DNA from: JALHRI01 sp044351685
Lineage (GTDB): Bacteria > Pseudomonadota > Alphaproteobacteria > Rickettsiales > UBA3002
Direction of reading: 5' to 3'
Assembly: GCA_044351685.1 (NCBI GenBank)
Contig: JBILFK010000084.1
Location: forward strand, 1 to 6,775
Length of the DNA stretch: 6,775 nt
The translations under genes were made by a program, and so were the position numbers. The notes under the pieces are model-generated. The model worked only from the letters and a program-made list of their open reading frames with translations, had not been told where the DNA came from and made no database searches. Within the stretch, counting starts at the first letter, position 1; each line of letters begins with the position of its first letter. Below, one piece after another: positions 1 to 6,721 of the stretch.

Positions 1-2272
1 GATCAACAGGAATGATCTCAAGTTCTTTTTTCACGTTGTCGGGGATATCTTCCAGATCCTTCACGTTCTCTTTCGGAATCAGCACCGTGGTAATGCCACC
101 GCGCAGCGCCGCGAGCAGTTTCTCTTTCAAGCCACCAATCGCCAACACGCGGCCGCGCAGCGTTACCTCGCCGGTCATCGCCACGTTACGCTTTACCGGA
201 ATACCCGTCAGCACCGAAACAATCGTGGTGCACATTGCGATACCTGCCGAAGGGCCATCTTTAGGGGTTGCGCCTTCCGGCACGTGCACGTGGATATCTT
301 TAGTTTTGAATACGGGTGGCTTAATGCCAAACTCCAGCGCCCGCGAACGCACATAACTTGCCGCCGCTTCCACCGATTCTTTCATCACGTCACCCAGCTT
401 ACCGGTCACGGTAAACTTACCGCGCCCTGGCATGGCGACCGATTCAATCAACAGCAAATCGCCACCGGTTTCTGTCCAGGCAAGGCCAGTGGTAACGCCC
501 ACCTGGTCTTTCAGCTCGGCTTCGCCGTAGCTAAATTTTTTAACGCCCAGAAACTTGTCCAGATTTTTACGTGTGACAGAAACTTTCAGCTTCTTTTTCA
601 TCATGATGTCTTTCACGCCTTTGCGCGCCATTTTGGCAATTTCGCGCTCAAGGTTACGCACCCCAGCCTCACGCGTGAAGTAACGAATCGTATCGCGCAG
701 CGCATCTTCCGAAACGCTCCATTCGGAATTTTTGAGCGCATGGTCTTTCAGTTGCTTCGGAATTAAATGCATGCGCGCGATGTTCACTTTTTCATCTTCC
801 GTGTAACCGGAAAGTCGAATCACTTCCATACGGTCAAGCAGCGGGCGCGGCATGTTAAGCGAGTTCGAGGTAGCAATAAACATCACATCGGAAAGATCGT
901 AATCCACTTCCATATAGTGATCGTTGAACTGTTTATTCTGCTCTGGGTCCAACACCTCGAGTAGTGCCGCGGAGGGATCGCCACGGAAATCATTGCCCAT
1001 TTTATCGATCTCATCGAGCAGAATCAGCGGATTGCTGGTTTTTGCCTTTTTCATTGATTGAATCAGCTTGCCCGGCATTGAACCAATATAGGTGCGGCGG
1101 TGGCCGCGCACTTCGGCTTCATCACGCATGCCGCCGAGCGAAATTTTTACGTATGTGCGGCCCGTAGCCTTCGCAATCGAACGCGCCAGCGAGGTTTTAC
1201 CCACACCGGGAGGGCCAACGAGGCACAAAATCGGCCCCTTCACTTCTTTGGTGCGCGCTTGCACCGCCAGATATTCCAAAATGCGGTCTTTCACACGCTC
1301 AAGCCCGTAATGGTCGCCATCTAGAATTTTTTCGGCTTCTGGCAAATCGCGCTTCACTTTGGTAGGTTTTTTCCAAGGCAGCGATACCATCCAGTCGAGA
1401 TAGTTGCGAATCACCGAAGCTTCAGCCGACATACTGCTCATGGTGCGCAGCTTTTTCAATTCGGCTTCGCATTTCTCACGCGCTTCTTTGGAGAGCTTGG
1501 TCGATTTTACTTTTTCTTCGAGTTCAGAAACTTCATCGCGGCCTTCATCCAGCTCGCCAAGTTCTTTTTGAATCGCTTTCAACTGCTCGTTCAAATAATA
1601 TTCGCGCTGGGTTTTTTCCATCTGGCGCTTCACGCGGCTGCGAATGCGTTTTTCGGTGTTCAGCACGCCAATTTCCGATTCCATCAGCGAATACACATGC
1701 TCAAGCCGTGCAGCCACATTGGTGATTTCAAGAATTTCCTGTTTAGCAGGAATATCAATCGCCATGTGCGCTGCTACCGTATCGGCAAGCACGGAAGGTG
1801 AAGTAATTTTGCTAACAGCACCAAGGGTTTCTGGCTGAATCTTCTTGTTTAACTTTACATATTCTTCGAACTTGGAAATGACCGAGCGGAACATGGCTTC
1901 AGTTTCCACCGCATCGCCCACCGGTTCATCCAGAACTTCGGCCACCACTTCATAATATTCTTCGTTGTCTTTGAATTCACTGATTTTTGAACGCGTAACA
2001 CCTTCCACCAGCACCTTCACGGTGCCATCGGGCAAACGCAGCAATTGCAGCACCGTGGCAATGGTACCCACGCGATACAAATCAGCGATGGTAGGAATAT
2101 CTTGCGAACCATTTTTCTGCGAAACCAGAATAATTTTGTTGTTCGATTTTACGACAGCCTCCAGTGCCTTCACCGATTTTTCACGGCCCACAAATAACGG
2201 CACCACCATGCCGGGGAAAACCACGATATCGCGCAATGGAAGCACAGGATAATTCTGGGGAGAGCTTGTCAT
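1..2272 (-). CDS. lon: ATP-dependent protease Lon (La), 3' end cut by window edge
   Basis: Cytoplasmic AAA+ serine protease that degrades misfolded and short-lived regulatory proteins, working as a homo-hexamer. I translated the minus strand from the ATG at 2272: 757 codons are present without a stop or frameshift, and the last roughly 30-50 residues and the stop lie beyond the left edge. The N-terminal substrate-binding domain (about 1-200) begins MTSSPQNYPVLPLRDIVVFP. A charged helical region follows (about 200-320), including QMEKTQREYYLNEQLKAIQK. The AAA+ module has Walker A GPPGVGKT (353-360, Lys359) and Walker B LLDEID (Asp420, Glu421). The protease domain has KDGPSAG with the nucleophile Ser675, and GGLKEK with the dyad lysine Lys718. 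Their spacing equals that of E. coli Ser679/Lys722. The start is supported by AAAGG six bases upstream and by alignment with E. coli Lon. The prepilin gene is divergent from it, which separates lon from clpX. Confidence 0.97.
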   Translation of the reverse strand, partial: MTSSPQNYPVLPLRDIVVFPGMVVPLFVGREKSVKALEAVVKSNNKIILVSQKNGSQDIPTIADLYRVGTIATVLQLLRLPDGTVKVLVEGVTRSKISEFKDNEEYYEVVAEVLDEPVGDAVETEAMFRSVISKFEEYVKLNKKIQPETLGAVSKITSPSVLADTVAAHMAIDIPAKQEILEITNVAARLEHVYSLMESEIGVLNTEKRIRSRVKRQMEKTQREYYLNEQLKAIQKELGELDEGRDEVSELEEKVKSTKLSKEAREKCEAELKKLRTMSSMSAEASVIRNYLDWMVSLPWKKPTKVKRDLPEAEKILDGDHYGLERVKDRILEYLAVQARTKEVKGPILCLVGPPGVGKTSLARSIAKATGRTYVKISLGGMRDEAEVRGHRRTYIGSMPGKLIQSMKKAKTSNPLILLDEIDKMGNDFRGDPSAALLEVLDPEQNKQFNDHYMEVDYDLSDVMFIATSNSLNMPRPLLDRMEVIRLSGYTEDEKVNIARMHLIPKQLKDHALKNSEWSVSEDALRDTIRYFTREAGVRNLEREIAKMARKGVKDIMMKKKLKVSVTRKNLDKFLGVKKFSYGEAELKDQVGVTTGLAWTETGGDLLLIESVAMPGRGKFTVTGKLGDVMKESVEAAASYVRSRALEFGIKPPVFKTKDIHVHVPEGATPKDGPSAGIAMCTTIVSVLTGIPVKRNVAMTGEVTLRGRVLAIGGLKEKLLAALRGGITTVLIPKENVKDLEDIPDNVKKELEIIPVD

Positions 2273-2278
2273 AGGAAA

Positions 2279-2283
2279 CCTTT
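2279..2283 (-). promoter_or_regulatory. Shine-Dalgarno of lon
   Basis: On the minus strand AAAGG sits six bases before the ATG at 2272. It fixes this start for lon, and the protein begins where other Lon proteins do. It overlaps the candidate -35 box of the opposing prepilin gene. Confidence 0.65.
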
Positions 2284-2311
2284 GACTGGTGTGGAGGAAT
2301 ATGCAGTTAAT
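2282..2311 (+). promoter_or_regulatory. Weak candidate promoter of the prepilin gene
   Basis: Plus-strand TTGACT (2282-2287, five of six to the -35 consensus) is followed after 18 bp by GTTAAT (2306-2311, four of six to the -10 consensus). A start near 2318 would give a leader of about 29 bases. The boxes overlap the lon Shine-Dalgarno and the lon -10 box. The -10 match is poor, and alternatives such as TAATAT at 2308 have too long a spacer, so this is tentative. Confidence 0.3.
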
Positions 2312-2336
2312 ATAGTTCCCGTGAATCGATTGTAAA
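2309..2336 (-). promoter_or_regulatory. Candidate sigma-70-type promoter of lon
   Basis: Minus-strand TTTACA (2331-2336) and TATATT (2309-2314) each match the sigma-70 -35 and -10 consensus at five of six bases, with a 16-bp spacer. Transcription would start near 2302, giving a leader of about 30 bases that contains the lon Shine-Dalgarno. The inserted opposite-strand gene blocks simple read-through from clpX, so a dedicated promoter is expected here. The -35 box overlaps the ribosome binding site of the prepilin gene. No good heat-shock (RpoH) match was seen in this spacer. Confidence 0.55.
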
Positions 2337-2339
2337 GGA
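2334..2339 (+). promoter_or_regulatory. Shine-Dalgarno of the prepilin gene
   Basis: AAAGGA lies seven bases before the ATG at 2347, a normal spacing. It supports that start, which gives the short basic leader expected of a type IV prepilin. Confidence 0.7.
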
Positions 2340-2346
2340 CAACCCT

Positions 2347-3126
2347 ATGCATGCCCCCGAAAAATTACGCGGCTTCTCACTGGTCGAATTATCGATTGTA
2401 TTGGTGATTGTTGGCTTACTCACCGGTGGTATTCTCTTGGGGCAAAACCTGATTCGGAACGCTGAAATACAAAGCGTGATAAGTGACTACCAGAAATACC
2501 GCGACGGTGCACTAGCATTTCGAGATCAGTATGATGCCTTACCAGGAGATATGAGTGATGCTTCTAGCTATTGGGGGGTACAAAACGCTACGCCCGCAAC
2601 ATGCCGCACTACAGCTTCTACTTCTGATCTTACCTGTAATGGCGATGGAAACGGACTGGTCACCGATTCAACTGGGTCGATGGAGCATTTTAGGTTTTGG
2701 CAACATCTCGTAAGCGCAAAAATTATATCAGGTCGATTTAATGGAATTAATGTGGGCGGTGTGAGTATAGCGGCGCATACCCCGGGCACAAATTCACCTG
2801 CCATGAAGATGGATAACGTAGGGTGGTCTGTTTATTCAGATGGAGTATACGGTGGTGACTCAATTGCATTTGCGCTCGACTATGGAACTCGAATTTCTGT
2901 TGGAAAATATGTGGCAGATTGGTGGCCCCATGGACGCGCATTCAAGCCAGAGGAAGTGTGGAATATTGATACAAAAATAGATGATGGCAAACCTGGTCAA
3001 GGCTTTGTAGTATCGGCTTACTGGGATGAATGTACGCTCGCTACATCGAGAACAGACGTGACCGCTGATTACAACTTAAGCAACGCGAATGAAGATTGCG
3101 CCATTTACTTTGCCCGCGTACTTTAG
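2347..3126 (+). CDS. Type IV pilin-like (pseudopilin) protein with class III prepilin signal
   Basis: A 259-residue secreted or filament-forming protein of unknown specific role. Residues 1-9 (MHAPEKLRG) are a short basic leader. Cleavage by a prepilin peptidase is predicted between Gly9 and Phe10, followed by FSLVE with the conserved Glu at mature position 5 (Glu14) and a hydrophobic helix to about residue 33 (SIVLVIVGLLTGGILLG). The helix continues as an amphipathic spine (about 34-62), then the DALPGDM segment (63-69) often seen in proteins of this class. The globular part is rich in Trp, Tyr and Gly. It has four cysteines in two close pairs (Cys86/Cys97 and Cys229/Cys251) that could form disulfides in the periplasm, and an NGDGNG loop (98-103). 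It is longer than typical major pilins (about 150). It lies divergent to lon and convergent with clpX, with no pilus or type II secretion gene in view. By eye its GC is lower than that of its neighbours. The fold class is secure; minor pilin, pseudopilin or other use is undecided. Confidence 0.9.
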   Translation: MHAPEKLRGFSLVELSIVLVIVGLLTGGILLGQNLIRNAEIQSVISDYQKYRDGALAFRDQYDALPGDMSDASSYWGVQNATPATCRTTASTSDLTCNGDGNGLVTDSTGSMEHFRFWQHLVSAKIISGRFNGINVGGVSIAAHTPGTNSPAMKMDNVGWSVYSDGVYGGDSIAFALDYGTRISVGKYVADWWPHGRAFKPEEVWNIDTKIDDGKPGQGFVVSAYWDECTLATSRTDVTADYNLSNANEDCAIYFARVL

Positions 3127-3140
3127 TGCTAATTTAGTGC
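3122..3140. repeat. Short tandem-like direct repeat TTTAGTGC at the prepilin 3' end
   Basis: TTTAGTGC occurs at 3122-3129, spanning the prepilin stop codon, and again at 3133-3140, an 11-bp period. It may be a small local duplication or chance. The rest of the 86-bp spacer between the convergent prepilin and clpX genes holds no clear intrinsic terminator for either strand; the CAAAAGGTTTTG-like element near 3197-3208 has only a very short AT-rich stem. Confidence 0.4.
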
Positions 3141-3212
3141 CCCGAAGTTAGTTACAGCGCAGGTTCTGAGATACGCGTGATAAGCTCATGTGTAACAAAA
3201 CCTTTTGGTATA

Positions 3213-4475
3213 CTAAGCCTTCTTACCACTCGGCTTTTTGGCAGTTTCGTGCGCGATGATGGGTTGTGCAGTACCATTCACCACATCGGCGTTGATAATC
3301 ACTTCCGAAACATCTTCCTGACTGGGGATATCGTACATCAGATCCAGCAGTAATTCTTCGAGAATCGCACGCAAACCACGCGCGCCAGTTTTCCGCAGAA
3401 TCGCCTTTTTGGCAATCGCATCCAGCGCATCGTCGGTGAATTTCAGGTCGGCGCCTTCCATTTCGAACAATTTACGATACTGCTTCACCAGCGCATTTTT
3501 CGGCTGCGTGAGAATATTCACGAGTGCCGCTTCATCCAAGTCTTCAAGTGTCGCAATCACCGGCAAGCGGCCAATAAATTCAGGAATCAGGCCGAATTTC
3601 AGAAGATCTTCTGGCTCCAGCATTTTGAACATTTCGCCAGCCTTCACCTCGTCGGTGTTGCGCACATCGGCACCAAAACCAATCGATGAACCTTTTTGGC
3701 GGCGGGCAATAATTTTCTCAATCCCCGCAAACGCACCGCCACAAATGAACAGAATGTTGCTGGTATCGACCTGCAAAAATTCTTGCTGCGGATGCTTACG
3801 GCCACCTTGTGGCGGCACCGAGGCGACTGTGCCTTCCATTAATTTCAGCAAGGCTTGCTGCACGCCCTCGCCCGACACGTCGCGGGTGATCGAGGGGTTA
3901 TCGGATTTGCGCGAGATTTTATCGACCTCATCGATATACACAATACCACGCTGCGCGCGATCGACGTTGTAATCGGCTGCTTGCAACAGGCGCAGAATAA
4001 TATTTTCCACGTCTTCGCCCACGTAACCCGCTTCGGTAAGCGTGGTGGCATCGGCCATGGTGAACGGCACATCGAGAATGCGCGCGAGTGTTTGCGCCAG
4101 CAAGGTTTTACCCGAACCGGTGGGGCCAACCACCAGAATGTTCGATTTGGCGATTTCCACTTCGTTCGATTTTTCCATCGCCGCGACGCGCTTATAATGG
4201 TTATGCACCGCCACCGAGAGCACTTTTTTCGCACGGTCTTGGCCAATCACATAATCATCCAGCACTTTGCGGATTTGCTGTGGGCTCGCAATTTCTTCAG
4301 GGCTTTCCGTGGTAACGGTCGATTTATCGGCAGTGCGAATAATATCCACGCACAATTCCACGCACTCATCGCAAATAAACACCGTGGGGCCTGCAATCAG
4401 CTTGCGCACTTCGTGTTCGCTCTTACCGCAGAATGAGCAGTAGCGAGTAGATTTTGTTTCGCGTGGCTTTGTCAT
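3213..4475 (-). CDS. clpX: ATP-dependent Clp protease ATP-binding subunit ClpX
   Basis: Cytoplasmic AAA+ unfoldase that recognises tagged or specific substrates, unfolds them with ATP and threads them into ClpP. The 420-residue length is normal. The N-terminal zinc-binding domain has Cys13, Cys16, Cys35 and Cys38. Walker A is GPTGSGKT (117-124, Lys123); the substrate-gripping pore loop is GYVG (150-153); Walker B is VYIDEVD (Asp182, Glu183). The RKH loop is at 226-228 and the ClpP-docking IGF tripeptide at 265-267. The arginine finger is in FIGRLP (Arg303) and sensor 2 in GARGLR (Arg369). The C-terminus is basic (KKPSGKKA). The ATG at 4475 follows GAGGGA, and the start matches family alignments. 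It lies 75 bp after clpP on the same strand and is probably co-transcribed with it; I see no strong promoter in that gap. Its stop faces the prepilin gene. Confidence 0.98.
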   Translation of the reverse strand: MTKPRETKSTRYCSFCGKSEHEVRKLIAGPTVFICDECVELCVDIIRTADKSTVTTESPEEIASPQQIRKVLDDYVIGQDRAKKVLSVAVHNHYKRVAAMEKSNEVEIAKSNILVVGPTGSGKTLLAQTLARILDVPFTMADATTLTEAGYVGEDVENIILRLLQAADYNVDRAQRGIVYIDEVDKISRKSDNPSITRDVSGEGVQQALLKLMEGTVASVPPQGGRKHPQQEFLQVDTSNILFICGGAFAGIEKIIARRQKGSSIGFGADVRNTDEVKAGEMFKMLEPEDLLKFGLIPEFIGRLPVIATLEDLDEAALVNILTQPKNALVKQYRKLFEMEGADLKFTDDALDAIAKKAILRKTGARGLRAILEELLLDLMYDIPSQEDVSEVIINADVVNGTAQPIIAHETAKKPSGKKA

Positions 4476-4477
4476 AG

Positions 4478-4483
4478 TCCCTC
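4478..4483 (-). promoter_or_regulatory. Shine-Dalgarno of clpX
   Basis: On the minus strand GAGGGA lies just before the ATG at 4475, with only two bases after it (four after the GAGG core). It is strong in sequence and slightly close, and it supports the chosen start. Confidence 0.65.
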
Positions 4484-4527
4484 AAAAATACCATACCGCC
4501 CACAGGCAGCACAAGTTAATCTCATAG

Positions 4528-4550
4528 TGCGCCGCAACAGCGCGGCAGCA
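4528..4550 (-). other. GC-rich stem-loop between clpP and clpX, no U-tract
   Basis: Immediately after the clpP TAA, the minus-strand RNA can pair GCCGC (4542-4546) with GCGGC (4531-4535) around a six-base loop. An outer TGC/GCA helix (4548-4550 with 4528-4530) extends it past one bulged base. No run of U follows, so it does not look like an intrinsic terminator. It could protect the clpP 3' end or tune read-through into clpX; that role is inference. Confidence 0.5.
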
Positions 4551-5201
4551 TTATTTCTTCTTTTTCTCAGCGTCAGCGCGGCTGACAACGATATCATCGA
4601 TCAATCCGAATTTTTTTGCATCTTCGGCGCTCATGAAGTTATCGCGGTCCATCGCTTTTTCTACCACAGGCAGCTTCTGGCCGGTATGCTTCACATACAT
4701 ATCGTTCAGGCGCTTGCGCAGCGCTAAAATTTCCTGGGCGTGAATTTCAATATCCGAAGCCTGACCACGGAAACCACCCGAGGGCTGGTGAATCATCACC
4801 CGCGCATTGGGTGTGCAGTAACGCATGCCCGGCTCACCTGCGGTCAGCAGCAACGAACCCATCGAGCAGGCTTGGCCAATACATAACGTAGCCACCTTTG
4901 GCTTAATATACTGCATGGTATCATACACCGAAAGCCCGGCTGTCACCACGCCGCCGGGTGAGTTGATATACATAAAGATGTCTTTATCCGGATTTTCCGA
5001 CTCAAGGAACAGCAACTGCGCCACAATCAGCGTGCACATATGATCTTCGACTTCGCCGGTTAAAAAGATAATACGCTCTTTCAGAAGGCGGGAATAAATA
5101 TCGTAGGCACGTTCACCACGCCCCGTTTGCTCCACCACCATCGGAACCAGACTGGCTGTTTCGTGGTAGCTGTCGCGCATATCGTTTTTCGTGTGAATCA
5201 T
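4551..5201 (-). CDS. clpP: ATP-dependent Clp protease proteolytic subunit ClpP
   Basis: Cytoplasmic serine protease that forms a double heptameric barrel and degrades proteins delivered by ClpX or another Clp ATPase. From the ATG at 5201 it has 216 residues, a normal length. The catalytic triad is Ser113 (in ACSMGS), His138 (in MIHQP) and Asp187 (in DRDNF), each offset by +2 from the E. coli precursor (111, 136, 185). The oxyanion-strand motif SPGG is at 81-84, and the handle helix contains QASDIEIHAQEIL (147-159). Cys112 precedes the nucleophile where E. coli has Ala. The tail ends in four lysines. A TTG at 5213 would add four residues but has no Shine-Dalgarno. The ATG at 5180 also lacks one. 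The ATG at 5201 has only a short GGGG four bases upstream, so the start is likely rather than certain. clpX follows 75 bp downstream. Confidence 0.96.
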   Translation of the reverse strand: MIHTKNDMRDSYHETASLVPMVVEQTGRGERAYDIYSRLLKERIIFLTGEVEDHMCTLIVAQLLFLESENPDKDIFMYINSPGGVVTAGLSVYDTMQYIKPKVATLCIGQACSMGSLLLTAGEPGMRYCTPNARVMIHQPSGGFRGQASDIEIHAQEILALRKRLNDMYVKHTGQKLPVVEKAMDRDNFMSAEDAKKFGLIDDIVVSRADAEKKKK

Positions 5202-5223
5202 AGTGCCCCGCAAGTTTATAAAG

Positions 5224-5252
5224 AGATATATAGGCCGAGCCTGCCCGATGCA
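5224..5252 (-). promoter_or_regulatory. Possible clpP promoter, with an RpoH-like -10 region
   Basis: In the 132-bp tig-clpP gap the minus strand reads CTTTTGCAT, then a GC-rich stretch, then CCTATATATC. The latter resembles the alphaproteobacterial heat-shock -10 element (CYTATNTNNG pattern), with TTTG 16 bp upstream as a poor -35. Read as sigma-70, TTGCAT with TATATC 17 bp away is also only a partial match. clpP is a known heat-shock target in this class, which makes the site plausible. The remaining part of the gap shows only short stems without a U-tract. Confidence 0.3.
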
Positions 5253-5333
5253 AAAGGGCTGGTCAAGCTAGCACGCATACAAAATCGTATTAAATTCAGA
5301 ACTTGCCCGGAATGTGGGCTTAATGCCACGCTA

Positions 5334-6710
5334 CTATTCTGCTTCTTTCTTTTTGCTTGCCTTCTTTTTAGGCTTTTCAGCTTCAGCAGAACCTGTTGCA
5401 TCGTCTTCGTCTTCACGCAAAAGCTCTTCCACCGAGATCTTTTTCGGGGTGCGCTTTACTTTGCCAAGCAGGAAGTCCACGGCCTTTTCTTCAAGAATGG
5501 GGCCACGTAGCTCATCGATCTGATTCGGGTTCTTACGGTAGAACTCGAAAATTTTCTCTTCTTGGCCGGGATACATGCGCGCTTGCTGCATGACCGCCGA
5601 AGAAAGTTCTTCGCGGGTAATCTGAATGCCATTTTCACGTCCAATTTCAGAAAGCAGAATGCCGAGACGCACGCGGCGCTCAGAAATTTTCTGATATTCC
5701 GCTTTCAAATCCGCATCAGATTTATCTTTCAGCGAGGCATCACCCGCTTTTTTCGCTTCATCCACTTGCTTCCACACGCTTTCAAATTCTAAATCCAGCA
5801 TGCGCTTTGGCACATCGAATTTAATATTTTCATCCATTGCATCGAACAGGAATTTTTTCGAGCGGTTGCGCGCAGCACGCGCATAATCGGCATCGATCTG
5901 CTTGCTTACTGCTTCGCTTAACTCTTGCAGGTTTTTAAACCCAAGATTCTCAGCAAGTTTATCATCAGCATCCGGCGTGTGCTTATAGGAAACTTCATGC
6001 ACGGTAATATCGAACGTGGCTGGCTGCCCTGCCAAATCGGCACTGTGATATTCCTTCGGGAAGGTCACTTCCACCACGCGCTCATCACCGGCTTTCACGC
6101 CCACCAACTGCTCTTCAAACCCGGGGATGAACTGGCCTGAGCCTAAATCGAGCGAAAAGCCTTTCGCAGCACCACCGCTGAACGGCTTGCCTTCGCGCTT
6201 GCCCAGAAAATCGATTTTCACCACATCGCCCAATTCGGCAGCGCCATCTTTGGTGTGCAAATGCGTGCGCGACTGCGCCAAACGCTTTAAGCCCTGCTCT
6301 AGTTCTTCGGCGGGCACATCGTAGGTGAATTCTGGAACCTCGATTTTATCGTAGGCGATTTTTGGCAATTCCGGCATCACATCAAGCGACATGGCGAATT
6401 GCAGATCTTTGCCTTCTTCAAAATCGGTAATTTTAATATCGGGCTGCATGGCCGGGCGCAGCTTGTTTTGCTCAAGCACTTCGCGGCTGGCTTTGTTGAT
6501 AGCATTTTGCAGCACATCGCCCATCACATCTTTCATGTAGCGCTGGCGCAGCACACTGAGTGGAATTTTACCGGGGCGGAAGCCAGGGATTTTTACTTTT
6601 TTGCCTAGCGAGGCAAGTTCCTGTTCGACCTGACGATCAATATCAGCGGCCGCAACCGTGACCGCGAATGAATAAGAAAGGCCGTTTTGTTCTTTATTGG
6701 TGATTTGCAT
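5334..6710 (-). CDS. tig: Trigger factor, ribosome-associated chaperone and peptidyl-prolyl isomerase
   Basis: First chaperone to meet nascent chains at the ribosome exit tunnel; its FKBP domain also catalyses proline isomerisation. From the ATG at 6710 the protein has 458 residues, in the family range. The ribosome-binding domain (about 1-115) carries the signature GFRPGKIP (43-50). The FKBP-type domain spans about 160-245 (GDVVKIDFLG, then SGQFIPGFEEQLVGVKAGDE split over 191-210). The alpha-helical substrate-cradling domain covers about 250-430. The tail (434-458) is first acidic, then lysine-rich, and probably disordered. The ATG at 6710 follows GAGGA by six bases and matches the family start MQ(I/V)T; an upstream GTG at 6758 would add 16 residues without support. 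Translation ends in two adjacent TAG codons. It heads the tig-clpP-clpX cluster and may share some transcripts with it, though a 132-bp gap follows. Confidence 0.97.
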   Translation of the reverse strand: MQITNKEQNGLSYSFAVTVAAADIDRQVEQELASLGKKVKIPGFRPGKIPLSVLRQRYMKDVMGDVLQNAINKASREVLEQNKLRPAMQPDIKITDFEEGKDLQFAMSLDVMPELPKIAYDKIEVPEFTYDVPAEELEQGLKRLAQSRTHLHTKDGAAELGDVVKIDFLGKREGKPFSGGAAKGFSLDLGSGQFIPGFEEQLVGVKAGDERVVEVTFPKEYHSADLAGQPATFDITVHEVSYKHTPDADDKLAENLGFKNLQELSEAVSKQIDADYARAARNRSKKFLFDAMDENIKFDVPKRMLDLEFESVWKQVDEAKKAGDASLKDKSDADLKAEYQKISERRVRLGILLSEIGRENGIQITREELSSAVMQQARMYPGQEEKIFEFYRKNPNQIDELRGPILEEKAVDFLLGKVKRTPKKISVEELLREDEDDATGSAEAEKPKKKASKKKEAE

Positions 6711-6716
6711 GGGTGT

Positions 6717-6721
6717 TCCTC
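6717..6721 (-). promoter_or_regulatory. Shine-Dalgarno of tig
   Basis: Minus-strand GAGGA six bases before the ATG at 6710 decides this start against the upstream GTG at 6758. The remaining 54 bp up to the window edge show no convincing promoter. Confidence 0.7.

Noticed and set aside
12..2252. Several plus-strand open frames of 64 to 160 codons opposite lon
   Set aside because: All lie inside the intact lon reading frame on the other strand and have no ribosome binding sites or recognisable domains.
3409..4436. Long open frames on the plus strand opposite clpX (187 and 193 codons)
   Set aside because: They are the reverse complement of a fully conserved clpX, have low-complexity or His/Phe-rich translations, and match no family I recognise.
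3135..5210. TAGTGCCCCG found both after the prepilin gene (3135-3144) and before clpP (5201-5210)
   Set aside because: A ten-base match between two places is expected by chance many times in a window this size, and the flanks diverge.
5202..5213. TTG at 5213 as start of clpP, adding four residues
   Set aside because: No Shine-Dalgarno precedes it; the ATG at 5201 has at least a short G-rich one and gives a normal N-terminus.
5228..5325. Short inverted repeats between tig and clpP (GCCC/GGGC pairs)
   Set aside because: Stems are only four pairs with loops of seven to nine bases and no following U-run, so they do not support a terminator or riboswitch.
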